Assembly (NCBI GenBank): GCA_013368315.1
Contig: JAACJM010000296.1
Span: 1 to 64,000 of the forward strand
Reading direction: 5' to 3'
Origin: Tetrapyrgos nigripes
Lineage: Eukaryota > Basidiomycota > Agaricomycetes > Agaricales > Campanellaceae
Length of the DNA: 64,000 bases
The notes beneath the pieces were generated by a model, which was not told the origin of the DNA, searched no databases, and worked only from the letters and a program-made list of their open reading frames with translations. The translations under genes and the position numbers were made by a program. Below, in pieces: positions 22,601 to 31,489 of the stretch. The number at the start of each line of letters is the position of its first letter. The first letter of the stretch is position 1.

Positions 22601-24103
22601 AAGATCTAGATGCTCTGAATTGGCAACAGTTAAAGTTATGGCAGGCGTAGTATGAACGTTAAAAAATAAGTTAAGATACGGTGTACAGTGTATAGTAGCA
22701 CCAGAATCAATAATATGCGTATGATCTTGGTCAGAGATCGCGGTAAAAGCAGGTAGGGAAATATGATGACTCACCGGAGTCTCTGAGTCTTCCATCTCAA
22801 CGTCGCCCGAAGAAATCGACTGTACCCAGTCCGATTGCGAAGTTGACATAGTCGCAATTTGAGAAGAAGAAGGTGCAGGCATGGAGATGGCAACTGATGC
22901 ATTCTCCTTGGTCTTGCCTTTGTTGGATTGTTTAGTAATCCCTTTCTTCTTCATAGCTTCTTTGGACTTTTCAGTCCACGGTTCTGGGCACGTCTGGGTC
23001 GTATGACCCATCTTGTTGCAGTTGAAGCACTTCCAATCCTTTTTGACATCAGAAGGCTTCTGGAACGGTGCTACAGCGTTAGTGCGTTCCCCTTTTGACT
23101 TGTCCGATCGTTGAGCACCGCCTTGACTAGTGCTACCGGACTTCTTGTCGGACTTCTTCAAAGGATACGTTCGAGCATTGCTCAAACGATAGTTAGTGAA
23201 TTCCTTCTTTAGCCGCGCAATGAGGTCAACAGCTCTGTATACGGGTTTCTCCCCTTCAGCTGCAGTAGTGGCATCCCATGTAGCTGCAGCTGCATCCACA
23301 GTTGCTTTGTAAGAACTGCGAACAAAGTGATAGTGTGGAGGAATAATCCCCACTAGAGCTGAGTAAAAGACTTGATCTGAGACATCTATGTCTCTCTTCT
23401 TGATAGAAGCCCACAGATCCTGAGCTTCATCGAGGAGCTTATCAAACTCCCAGACTGGTTTACGTAAGTTGAAGAGTTTCCACAGCTCGTTAGACTCTTG
23501 AACTGTGGATGAAGGGTCGAAACGTTGTTTGAGCTTATTGATAAGCTCTATCGCATCTGACTCTTCGATGTAGTGGATCATGATTTTATCATCAATCTTG
23601 CCTGTAATAGCATTAAAACAGGCTAGTTTGACAGTATTACCAGGATGTAACCTGGAACTTTTAAAGTGTTGGTGACGAATCACCCGTATAGCGTTATTAA
23701 CGCGGAAGTACCACATCTTCCAATTCTCACTGCCAGTAAGAACTGTCAGGGAATCAAAAGCTTTGTTGATGTCGCTGAGCGGCATCACGTAGTTGGGGTT
23801 TGTGTTTTCGGGCACAGATAATGCAACCGACGAAGTAGAGGTAGATGGAGGAGATGATGGTGGAGTAGGGACAGTATCCCGGACATCAGTCCTAGTATTT
23901 TCGCCAGCATCAGACATAATGGGATCAAGTGGGAATGGAAGAGGGTTTTGGAAGAGAGGATCAAGTGGTTGTGCTTGTGAAGTAGATGATACAGGCGGAG
24001 TAGGAGTTTGGGTACCAGAGGGGTGTGCACTAGAGTGGCGACTGGTAGTAGGAAGTGGGATATCTGGGGCTGATCCTTGAGATCGAGTTTGTCGACTAGT
24101 CAT
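19637..24103 (-). CDS. Ty1/copia Gag-Pol polyprotein, 1488 residues, intact
   Basis: Domains in order: Ser/Pro-rich N-terminus; copia-type Gag (about 110-310); zinc knuckle C359-FN-C362-NKMG-H367-TTQT-C372; aspartic protease IIDSGAT with D466; pre-integrase H594/H599 and C628/C631; integrase with D660, D723, E759, exactly the D,D35E spacing; reverse transcriptase with D1078 in QIDIKSAYLYG and HVDD at 1168-1171 (His in place of the usual Tyr); RNase H with D1339, E1379, D1415, D1466. Together these would package, copy and integrate the element RNA in cytoplasmic particles and then the nucleus. All catalytic residues are present and there is no stop, so the protein is probably functional. The 5' LTR promoter is truncated, so this copy may be transcribed poorly. 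Confidence 0.97.
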   Translation of the reverse strand: MTSRQTRSQGSAPDIPLPTTSRHSSAHPSGTQTPTPPVSSTSQAQPLDPLFQNPLPFPLDPIMSDAGENTRTDVRDTVPTPPSSPPSTSTSSVALSVPENTNPNYVMPLSDINKAFDSLTVLTGSENWKMWYFRVNNAIRVIRHQHFKSSRLHPGNTVKLACFNAITGKIDDKIMIHYIEESDAIELINKLKQRFDPSSTVQESNELWKLFNLRKPVWEFDKLLDEAQDLWASIKKRDIDVSDQVFYSALVGIIPPHYHFVRSSYKATVDAAAATWDATTAAEGEKPVYRAVDLIARLKKEFTNYRLSNARTYPLKKSDKKSGSTSQGGAQRSDKSKGERTNAVAPFQKPSDVKKDWKCFNCNKMGHTTQTCPEPWTEKSKEAMKKKGITKQSNKGKTKENASVAISMPAPSSSQIATMSTSQSDWVQSISSGDVEMEDSETPVSHHISLPAFTAISDQDHTHIIDSGATIHCTPYLNLFFNVHTTPAITLTVANSEHLDLRLAGDMRVEVRKDNSESSSITLKNVYYNSKLPFTLISISQKADYTFTFHDHLCIIRNDKDNFIGIIHESAKLYSITTKKLSDNVATLSLYELHKQIGHMSYTNLKTLLKTDKSIITIIIDDWTETQCEDCIINNIHRLSVPKQRTSELAENFGDHFHIDIFGPLRTASIEGYKYWLTIVDDCTRWLILSPLKTKDEAYTQWVTFTTELFTQYGIKVKILQSDNDAVFTSGAFKNYLKAQGTIACYTVHDTPQQNGVAENIHQHIMNGICVNLHTGKLPNCLWWHAGLYTMYILNRSPKTALKMQTPYFKCYGVNANLDNLHSFGTPCIVYDEARTSKLTPKGNRGVWLGFDDHSKGHYVYFGTKVNVERNLQFLTSKSQVEGELQNKNQEPLETTEENTNETPTSQEHEPEPMDVDEDETKQPDGPRRSKRIQEARGLLYNEVEQNIAFFLTEFNVYYADNVGDPISFKDVLNHPQRDAWFDSMKAEIESLESLGTWEYVKPPADANIIGSRFVYKTKYELGKQTKLKSRLVAQGFSQQEGIDYYTNDIFAPVARMSSTRFILALAASLDYETTQIDIKSAYLYGNVTDEETLYLRPPPGNLLPNLPEGYVLKLRKTLYGLKQAGRRWYEKLCNILIKLLGLKKSTYDNAVFYRYHENKLILILSCHVDDITLCTINKATAQAFVTALSGHIQVTDGGEIHWILGMEIQRDRNNHTIKLRQKHYIENILKRYNFDQLHTCCTPMLPGQSLSPRPGSEPQRDAAAIKHYMSLVGGLPYVADCTRPDIAYCTGQLARYPNDPGEEHYAAAKQCYLYLKGTCDYWLNLGSPTITSTYGFADSDGMSTYGNKPIMGYTFKFAESLISWSSKRGTLVTLSVTEAELCALAHASQEAIYLKDFIEEILNAEQEPVLINSDSASTLAIIRAPEEQHTQRTKHFNIHKNFLTDRIHQRYIRVKHVSTNDQLADILTKALSTDKIKCFSRLLGIST

Positions 24104-24183
24104 ATACTAGTCCAGGAACAGAGTACGAGTAGAGAGTAAAGCAGAGTAGAACAAGTGTTTATCGGAGTTATAGCAAGCTAGGC

Positions 24184-24196
24184 GGGGCCCATAACC
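24184..24196 (-). promoter_or_regulatory. Copia primer-binding site, half-tRNA-iMet type
   Basis: Directly inside the 5' LTR the minus strand reads GGTTATGGGCCCC. This matches the anticodon-region site known from Drosophila copia, which primes from a cleaved initiator-Met tRNA. The same motif adjoins the LTR of the other copia at 47373. Confidence 0.75.
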
Positions 24197-24356
24197 TATT
24201 AGACTTAGGTTATCTTAGCAAATAGTCTTAGTGAGAGTCACAAAGTGGGGGGTAAGAGTGTGCGAACATATCTCGCTTGACTCTCAAGTATATATCATTA
24301 ATCAAAGTAGTATAACAATATAAATAGTCTAAGTATATCCGTATGATCATTTGACC
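24197..24356 (-). repeat. 5' LTR of the intact copia element, truncated
   Basis: Only 160 of 235 bp are present. The missing 75 bp include the TGTTGG tip, and the foldback-like inverted repeat begins two bases later. Confidence 0.9.
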
Positions 24357-24357
24357 G

Positions 24358-26568
24358 TGTAAGACTGCTGTAAGACAAGTTGGATTACAGGGAAATTTCA
24401 GAGTGACATGGTGTCACAGTAATACATTAGGTAATACAGCCAAGAAATACAGAAGTATTTCAGTGTGACAAAAGTGCGCAGGTGGCGTCCAGAGTGCGGG
24501 CAGGTTGCGTCCAGGGTGCACGCAGGTTGCGTCCAGAGTGCGCGCAGGTTGCGTCCAGAGTGCGTGCAGGTTGCGTCCAGAGTGCGCGCAGGTTGCATCC
24601 AGGGTGCGTGCAGGTTGTGTCCAGAGTGCACGCAGGTTGCGTCCAGGGTGCGTCCAGAGTGCGCGCAGGTTGCGTCCAGGGTGCGTGCAGGTTGCGTCCA
24701 GAGTGCGGGCAGGTTGCGTCCAGGGTGCACGCAGGTTGCGCCCAGAGTGCGCGCAGGTTGCATCCAGGGTGCGTGCAGGTTGCGTCCAGAGTGCGGGCAG
24801 GTTGCGTCTAGAGTGCACGCAGGTTGAGTCCAGAGTGCACGCAGGCTGCGTCCAGGGTGCGTGCAGGTTGCACCCAGAGTGCGTGCAGGTTGCATCCAGA
24901 GTGCGCGCAGGTTGCATCCAGAGTGCGCACGTGCAGGTTGCACCCAGAGTGCATGCAGGTTGCGCCCAGGGTGCGCGCAGGTTGCGTCCAGAGTGCACGC
25001 AGGTTGCGTCCAGGGTGTGCGCAGGTTGCGTCCAGGGTGCGCGCAGGTTGTGTCCAGAGTGCACACAGATTGCGTCCAGGGTGCGCGCAGGTTGCATCCA
25101 GAGTGCGTGCAGGTTGTGTCCAGAGTGCACGCAGGTTGCGTCCAGAGTGCGCGCAGGTTGCGTCCAGGGTGCGTGCAGGTTGCGTCCAGAGTGCGGGCAG
25201 GTTGCATCCAGAGTGCGCGCAGGTTGCGCCCAGATTGCGCGCAGGTTGCGTCCAGGGTGCGTGCAGGTTGCGTCCAGGGTGCGCGCAGGTTGCGTCCAGA
25301 GTGCGCGCAGGTTGCGTCCAGGGTGCGTGCAGGTTGCGTCCAGAGTGCGCACAGGTTGCGTCCAGAGTGCGCGCAGGTTGCGTCTAGAGTGCGTGCAGGT
25401 TGCGTCCAGAGTGCGCGCAGGTTGCGTCCAGGGTGCGTGCAGGTTGCGTCCAGAGTGCGCGCAGGTTGCGCCCAGATTGCGCGCAGGTTGCACCCAGAGT
25501 GCACGCAGGTTGCGCCCAGGGTGCGCGCAGGTTGCGCCCAGAGTGCACGCAGGTTGCGCCCAGGGTGCGCGCAGGTTGCGCCCAGATTGCGTGCAGGTTG
25601 CGTCCAGGGTGCGCGCAGGTTGCGCCCAGAGTGTGCGCAGGTTGCGCCCAGAGTGCGCGCAGGTTGCGTCCAGAGTGCTCGCAGGTTGCGTCCAGGGTGC
25701 GCACAGGTTGCGCCCAGGGTGCGTGCAGGTTGCATCCAGAGTGCACGCAGGTTGCGTCCAGAGTGTGCGCAGGTTGCGTCCAGAGTGCGTGCAGGTTGCG
25801 CCCAGAGTGCGCACAGGTTGCGCGCAGGTTGCATCCAGAGTGCGCGCAGGTTGCGTCCAGGGTGCGCCCAGAGTGTGCGCAGGTTGCGTCCAGAGTGCGC
25901 GCAGGTTGCGTCCAGGGGGCGTGCAGGTTGCGTCCAGGGTGCGTCCAGAGTGCGCGCAGGGTGCGTCCAGAGTGCGCGCAGGTTGCGTCCAGAGTGCGCG
26001 CAGGTTGCGTCCAGGGTGCATGCAGGTTGTGTCCAGAGTGTGCGCAGGTTGCATCCAGGGTGCGCACAGGTTGCGTCCAGGGTGCACGCAGGTTGCGCCC
26101 AGAGTGTGCGCAGGTTGCGTCCAGAGTGCGTGCAGGTTGCGCCCAGAGTGCGTGCAGGTTGCGTCCAGAGTGTGTGCAGGTTGCGTCCAGGGGGTGCACA
26201 GGTTGCGTCCAGGGTGCGTGGAGGTTGCGTCCAGAGTGCGCGCAGGTTGCGCACACCCTGGACGCAACCTGCACGCACTCTGGGCGCAACCTGCGTGCAC
26301 CCTGGACGCAACCTGCGCGCACTCTGGACGCAACCTGCACACACCCTGGACGCAACCTGCGTGCACTCTGGACGCAACCTGCACGCACTCTGGACGCAAC
26401 CTGCACGCACTCTGGACGCAACCTGCACGCACTCTGGATGCCACCTGCGCACTTTTGTCACACTGAAATACTTCTGTATTTCTTGGCTGTATTACCTAAT
26501 GTATTACTGTGACACCATGTCACTCTGAAATTTCCCTGTAATCCAACTTGTCTTACAGCAGTCTTACA
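24358..26568. mobile_element. Foldback-like element: perfect 129-bp inverted ends around a 20-bp minisatellite
   Basis: 24358-24486 and 26440-26568 are exact reverse complements over 129 bp. Between them are about 88 tandem units of GCGCAGGTTGCGTCCAGAGT (24487 to about 26250), then about nine units in the opposite orientation (to 26439). Drosophila FB elements share this design, with inverted termini made largely of short tandem repeats, so foldback-like is the closest description. No transposase is present. Long open frames in several phases are a by-product of a stop-free 20-bp unit. Confidence 0.8.
24487..26439. repeat. 20-bp minisatellite, about 97 units, orientation switch near 26250
   Basis: The consensus GCGCAGGTTGCGTCCAGAGT varies at a few fixed positions: gcgc/gcgt/gcac, cgtcc/catcc/cgccc, agagt/agggt and cagatt. 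Most variants are CG-to-TG/CA transitions. At about 26250 the reading flips to its reverse complement (accctggacgcaacctgc). Confidence 0.95.
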
Positions 26569-26868
26569 GCATTGCTCCCAAAATTTCTTCTCTCTGTAAT
26601 ACTTCTGTAATCCAAGGCAGAATACTTGTTGAATGGCTTGGTGTAAGTTTGCTGCAATCCCTATGTAGGACACCGGATATACAGGGATTTGGCCTCTGAA
26701 ATCTCCCTGTAATACAACTTGTCTTACAGCAGTCTTACAGCATTGATCTGGAAAATTCTTCTCTCTGTAATACCTCTGTAATACAAGGTAGATTACTTAT
26801 TGAATGACTTGTTGTAAGGTCACTGTAATACCTCTTTATGGCAGATGATTTACAGGGATTTGCCTCCA
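26526..26868 (+). repeat. 171-bp tandem duplication rich in CTGTAATAC motifs
   Basis: 26526-26696 and 26697-26868 are two imperfect copies. Each begins gaaat.tccctgtaat, holds cttgtcttacagcagtctta and ends cagggattt.gcctc. The first copy overlaps the right foldback arm, so the foldback-like element probably extends to 26868, where the gypsy gag resumes. Confidence 0.8.
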
Positions 26869-28172
26869 GTGCTAGTTCCTTCATCTGCTACTAATTGCCT
26901 GATATACTGGATTGCCTCGTCATTGCCCCATCCCGTAGTCCCTACAACTCCTATACTCCTTGTGAACCGATGGCTCCTTGTGGCCACATCTTCTAAAATA
27001 TCTAGAGCTCGGGTATATTGTGGTGGTGTCGCATTTGGAGGAGTTGGTCCTAACAGGACAGCTGGTAAGTTTTCCATGATTTCCCTACCAGTTCTCGCGG
27101 AAGCGTGACTCCACATGCTGGGTGGTCTAAATGCAGTTCTTCCAATAAACGAAGCCGTGGTTCATCTTGTATGTGGGAGTCGATCCTTGGTTGATAGGGC
27201 ACTCCCCATTGCAGATTCGTATTGTTGCGTATAGGGCCATTGATCGAGTCTTAAAGGTGTAGAAGCATGGTGAGGCTGTGGGACTTGTGTCATTGGTAAG
27301 ATGATTGGTGTAGGTGGAACTGGGATCGCTTGAGAATCGTTTGACTGGATTTCAACAGCTCTACTTGGGTAATTGTTGCCCATGGCAGGAGTATGCACTA
27401 AAGGGTCTAGTCATGTAGGTGTTACTGGTGCGGGGACAATATTCGAAGTGATTCCCCCCTCTTCTTCTTGCGATTGAGCGTTTACCCCATCTTCCCCTAG
27501 AACCATCCCTTCTGCTCTCGAGTGGGTCTCTTCCCCTCTCGAATCTCCTTCTTTAACAATTCTAATTGAGTGATCCTCAGGTACTATTACTTGATGGATC
27601 CCTTGCAGTGCCGGTTCCACTGTAGGTTCCTGAAAGTATGATCTGTCTCCTTCCCCTTCCATCTGACAGATTTCTTCGGCAATTGTTGGAGGAATTCGGA
27701 TCGGGGCCGGAAGGCTAGAGGTCATAGATCCAGACCCTCGTCGGGCGTTTCATATCTGAGCATCCAAGGTTAATTCTTCAATGTCTGGGTTGACCTGGAA
27801 ATTGAGGTGGCGAATAACTGGGTCTTGATGGGGTTCAACAGCTGGCTGAACACGGTGAGTCCTCCTGGTCCTTTTGAACAAAGGGAAACCGGATTCACTA
27901 AGAGGTCGATGTGTAGACCTCTCGCCGCTCTCAGTACTTGTGGTGGTTAAAGTACGAATGCGGGTGGCTCCTAAGGATACGGGAGCCGTTCCCAATGCTT
28001 GGCCCGGCGTTGTCCATGTTCCATACGGTTGGTGTGATGACCTTGTGGGAGTATCTGTCCATCCGACTCCTGGGGTATGAGTGTGGAAGGGAGGATTCCG
28101 AGTCTCGGGGGTATTGGGGTTTGCATTAGTCGTGCGAGTGCGTTCCTCTTTGGTTTGTACGTGCGTAGCCAT
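26850..28172 (-). pseudogene. G​ag-like ORF of the gypsy-like element, three in-frame TGA stops
   Basis: The four minus-strand segments 28172-27750, 27725-27411, 27398-27162 and 27116-26850 are all in one frame, separated only by TGA codons at 27750-27752, 27411-27413 and 27162-27164. The predicted product is Pro/Thr-rich at the start (MATHVQTKEERTRTT), acidic in the middle, and ends in a helical block (RALDILEDVATRSHRFTRS). Its position right behind the 5' LTR makes Gag the likely identity. There is no zinc knuckle; the end is cut at about 26868 by the foldback-associated repeat. Each TGA could come from a CGA by one C-to-T change. Confidence 0.6.
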
Positions 28173-28202
28173 TGCTGGTGAATGGTTTGGAGTCTGCTAT
28201 TA

Positions 28203-29034
28203 TGTTAGGATACGTACAAAGAGTTGTAGTACGTAGCTTTATTCAAATAACAAGTACCAAGTAAGTATACTAAGTACAAGTAACCGCTAGGCAGTCTAAT
28301 GGATCTACACACGAATAGGGGCTTTAAGTACTTAAGGTTGAACTTGGTAAGGTGAATACCAGGTAATTTGTAGTACTTAGAGAAAAGTTCTTGATGTTGC
28401 GGGTAAAGGAATCAATTGATATGCAGTCGTGAATCCGACGGCAGCCGTTAGGCAAATGTATCAAGTGATTAGTAGTATGGGAAATGAGCTTATGCAGTCG
28501 AGTAGATCGACGGCAACCTTAAGGCACGGTTATAATAGTCTACTAAGTATATTTAGGTACGTACAATACAAAATAGCAGACTGGGGATCCTCGAATCCCC
28601 AGCTAGCTTTTATACATGCAAGATTTGAATTGGTATCTACGGGTCCCTTCAACACGCACTGCCTTCTGAGTCCCTTTGACTCAGATGGCCTCCTCCTGAC
28701 TCATCCTGACTCTTCAACGGCTCTCCGTCACTCCCTACTGGTTCCATATTCCTTCTCGACTCATTTCGACTCCTCCTCGCTTCCCGGTTGATATCCGTTG
28801 ACTCATTCTTACACTTTGATACCTGCTGACTTTACTATTCAGTCCTCTTCGGGTTCGTGGGACGAATGGTGCTTCTTTGAATCACCTCCCGTTATCCGTA
28901 TTTGGCAAGGTATACTCTTGCCAGCCGTTGCGTTGGTTCCCTCTTTACGAGGCAGTTCGGGCTCCTCCTCCGATGACCGTTCGTGGTCACATGGTTCATG
29001 TTTTGACGCGTCGCGTTCTGGTCACGTCATAACA
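28203..29034 (-). repeat. 5' LTR of the gypsy-like element
   Basis: 832 bp; reads TGTTATGACGTGACC inward on the minus strand. Followed at 29035 by the target duplication gcaac. Confidence 0.9.
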
Positions 29035-29199
29035 GCAACTCAGTTTGACTTTAAGCTGGTGCATGTACCTAGAACATCTGCTAGATATTTTTGGTGGCTT
29101 ATTATCTTTTAAGTGATACTAAAAGATGAAATACATAATATGAGTGCCTGTGATAACCTCTGGAATGAGATATGCCCATGTATATGGTTCCAGAAGGTA

Positions 29200-30497
29200 C
29201 TATTTTCGCTTTGTGAGTAATAAATTGAGAATAGAGTCTTGGAACTTGGAGATATAAGAGATATGACTTCATATTACTGTTTGGGACATCATTAAACACT
29301 TTTAAACCCACTCAACCCATTTTATAAGGTACATATTTGCAGGTGCCACAGGTACCCATGTTTGGGGGTAAGTCTTGAATAGCAGAGTAGCCAGAGCCTA
29401 TAGAGCCAATCCAAGTGGATATTAGGATTCCACAACCAAAGTTACCTTAGTAGGCATATCCATGATCATATTGGATGCCATACCATGCCCTGTCCATGGC
29501 CATTCCTCTTTTTCGCTTTTGTGGCAATTTTTGGAGAATAAATTGGAAATAGGGTCTTGTATCTTGAAGATATGGAGAATATGACTTTATATACTGGTTG
29601 AGAGTAGTAACGAACATTTATCCACCCACTCAAACAAATTTTTAAGTTGCATATTTGTGGGTGCCACAGGTACCTATATTTAGGGGTAAGTATTCAATAT
29701 CACCAGAACCACAGAATATAGAGCTTATCCAAGTAGATATCCAGATTCAGGCACACAAAATACCCTAGTAAACATATCTATAATTATATTAGAGGCTCAT
29801 CCCAAATTTTTCACTTTTTTGTGAGTAAATTGAGGATATCTCACCAGGCATTGATTATATAATAAAATAAATGTTATTCCCACGTTTAGAGAATCTAAAA
29901 GCAGTATCCTACCAAGTTACATGATGATCAGAGCTGATTGGATGCAATGGCCAGTACCCATCCTGCTCTTTTGCTGTATTTTGGACAGTATTTTGGCCAT
30001 ATCTCTATAACCACTGCAGATATTGTAAATCTGATTGCATATTTGGATTCAGCGACCCAAAACACACCCCCTTATATGCTCATATCACTTTTCATTGCCG
30101 GCTCTGGGAATTTATTTTGCATTTTCTGAGCCAGCCACACCTACTACCCCTATTTGATTTGCAGATTCTGGGCCCTACCGACGGCCTGCACCTCCCATCA
30201 AATTTTGAGGCGTGAGAAAAACCTGCCCTCTAAGGGGCACAGTGGCTTACTACGCATGGTATGCAATAAAATAAAATATGAGTATACTATGCATGGTATG
30301 GGGCTGGCACAGTGGCTTACTATGTATGATATGCAAAAATAAAATGTGATATACTATGCATGGTATGGAGTGGAACAGTGACTCACTATGCATAGTATCA
30401 TACCATAATATAGGTACAGATAAGCCTCTACATACTACGCATTGTGCCCAGCAGAGTACTATCAGTATACTATGTGTAGTAGTTACAGCTACAGCTG
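29200..30497 (+). repeat. Right arm of the long inverted-repeat element
   Basis: Counterpart of 16268-17560. Its outer end (CAGCTG at 30492-30497) lies 9 bp from the stop codon of the minus-strand gene at 30506. With the gypsy-like element removed, the two arms would enclose only about 350 bp of unique spacer. Confidence 0.9.
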
Positions 30498-30505
30498 GAA
30501 CTTGG

Positions 30506-31489
30506 CTAGATTCTGGCGTGCTCTGAAATTCTACTCTCAACACTGATGAAGCAAAACTGCAAGAATAATACGTACATGCTCTTTGCCAGCTCGCCAAACT
30601 CCTGAACCTTACTTGCTTGGACCTTGTCAGCACTCATAAGCTCCTTGTAGGCTTTCATGTTCTCTTCTGCATCCGCATCTCTCGTGATCTCCTCCCTAAC
30701 TGCTTCACTCTCGGCATTAGAAAGTTCCCTCGCGATTGATGTACGAAACCACAGCTTAAACCAGTCCTCAAGTCCTGCCTCGGGCCACCATTCGTTGTAT
30801 GCCTTCAAAATTTCCTTCTTATATTGAGGCATAGCCATATAGTGCTTATAGGGCTCGACATGATGAGGTGGTCTGCCAACATCACATACGTTCTTCATGA
30901 GCAGCGCCAAGGTTGCATTCATTTGGCTGGATCTGTTGGTTTGTCGATGAAACCAGCTGGTGAGTTGCTCGAAGAAAAATCTTATTAGTACTAATTATCC
31001 ATCTAAAGTTGTTGATAGATATACCTTTTGTGCTAGCTCCTGCATAGCATCCCTCAGCTCATCATGACTTCTCACAAGCTCCTCGTAAGCTCCCGGAGCA
31101 AGATCGGACCCTTCAGCCGTAACCTGAAACTTTTGTGGTATCTCCTTGTTGTGCCACGGAAATTTCTCAAAGTAGTGTTTGAAGAATTGGGTAAGCCACT
31201 GTGCCACCTTCATTGGTTGGCTCAAATACGCCTCACTCTCCACTTGCAGGTAGTCGAGATTTTCTTTCTTGATTTTAGACTTAGGACCACGTTTTTTCAG
31301 CTCGGCTGACGATGTAGAATCATCCACATTAGTGGGTTCAGGCTGCGTGGAAGGAGCAGGGATAATCGGCTGTGTAGCATCAGCAATATTAGGCTGTGTA
31401 GAAAGAGAAGTAGGCTCAATAGGAGGATTGGAAGTATTGCCTTGACCAGACATGGCTGAGTAGATTTCCAGGTAGTAGGGTGAGGTCAC
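30506..31489 (-). CDS. Gene A: hypothetical protein, two exons
   Basis: Exons 31489-31025 and 30967-30506 join in frame across a 57-bp intron to about 308 residues (296 from the second Met at 31453, MSGQGNTSN). After a Pro/Ser/Thr-rich N-terminus comes KKRGPKSKIKKENLDYL, then LTQFFKHYFEKFPWHNKE, then QLTSWFHRQTNR across the junction, then PHHVEPYKHYMAMPQYKK and an acidic helical tail. The KRGPKS..., FPWH and SWF..... landmarks match an uncharacterised protein family I know from Agaricomycetes, often multicopy near transposons; its function is unknown. The frame is intact. It is 157 bp downstream of pseudogene B on the same strand. Confidence 0.6.

Larger units (their letters stand above)
19395..24356 (-). 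mobile_element. Ty1/copia element with intact coding region
   Basis: The minus-strand element has a complete 3' LTR (19395-19629), a purine tract (TTGAAGGGGAG, 19630-19640), one uninterrupted gag-pol frame, a primer site and a 5' LTR cut short at 24356. The two LTRs differ by four transitions over the 160 shared bases, so the insertion is fairly young. The left flank is tgact; the matching duplication on the right is lost where the foldback-like element begins. Confidence 0.95.
17743..29034 (-). mobile_element. Ty3/gypsy-like LTR element, pol-less, containing nested insertions
   Basis: Two 832-bp direct repeats (17743-18574 and 28203-29034), each TGTTA...TAACA, are flanked by the 5-bp target duplication gcaac (17738-17742 and 29035-29039). 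Minus orientation is supported by a purine run GGGGGTAC adjoining the LTR at 18575-18582 and by the gag remnant just inside the other LTR. No protease, reverse transcriptase or integrase of its own is present. The interior holds a plus-strand gene fragment, an intact copia and a foldback-like element. It looks like a non-autonomous, Gag-only LTR element. Confidence 0.85.

Noticed and set aside
24398..26528. Very long open frames (up to 687 codons) on both strands across the minisatellite
   Set aside because: A 20-bp unit without stops gives three-unit, 20-residue repeats in several phases at once. Five overlapping frames are open on the two strands, which argues against selection on any one.
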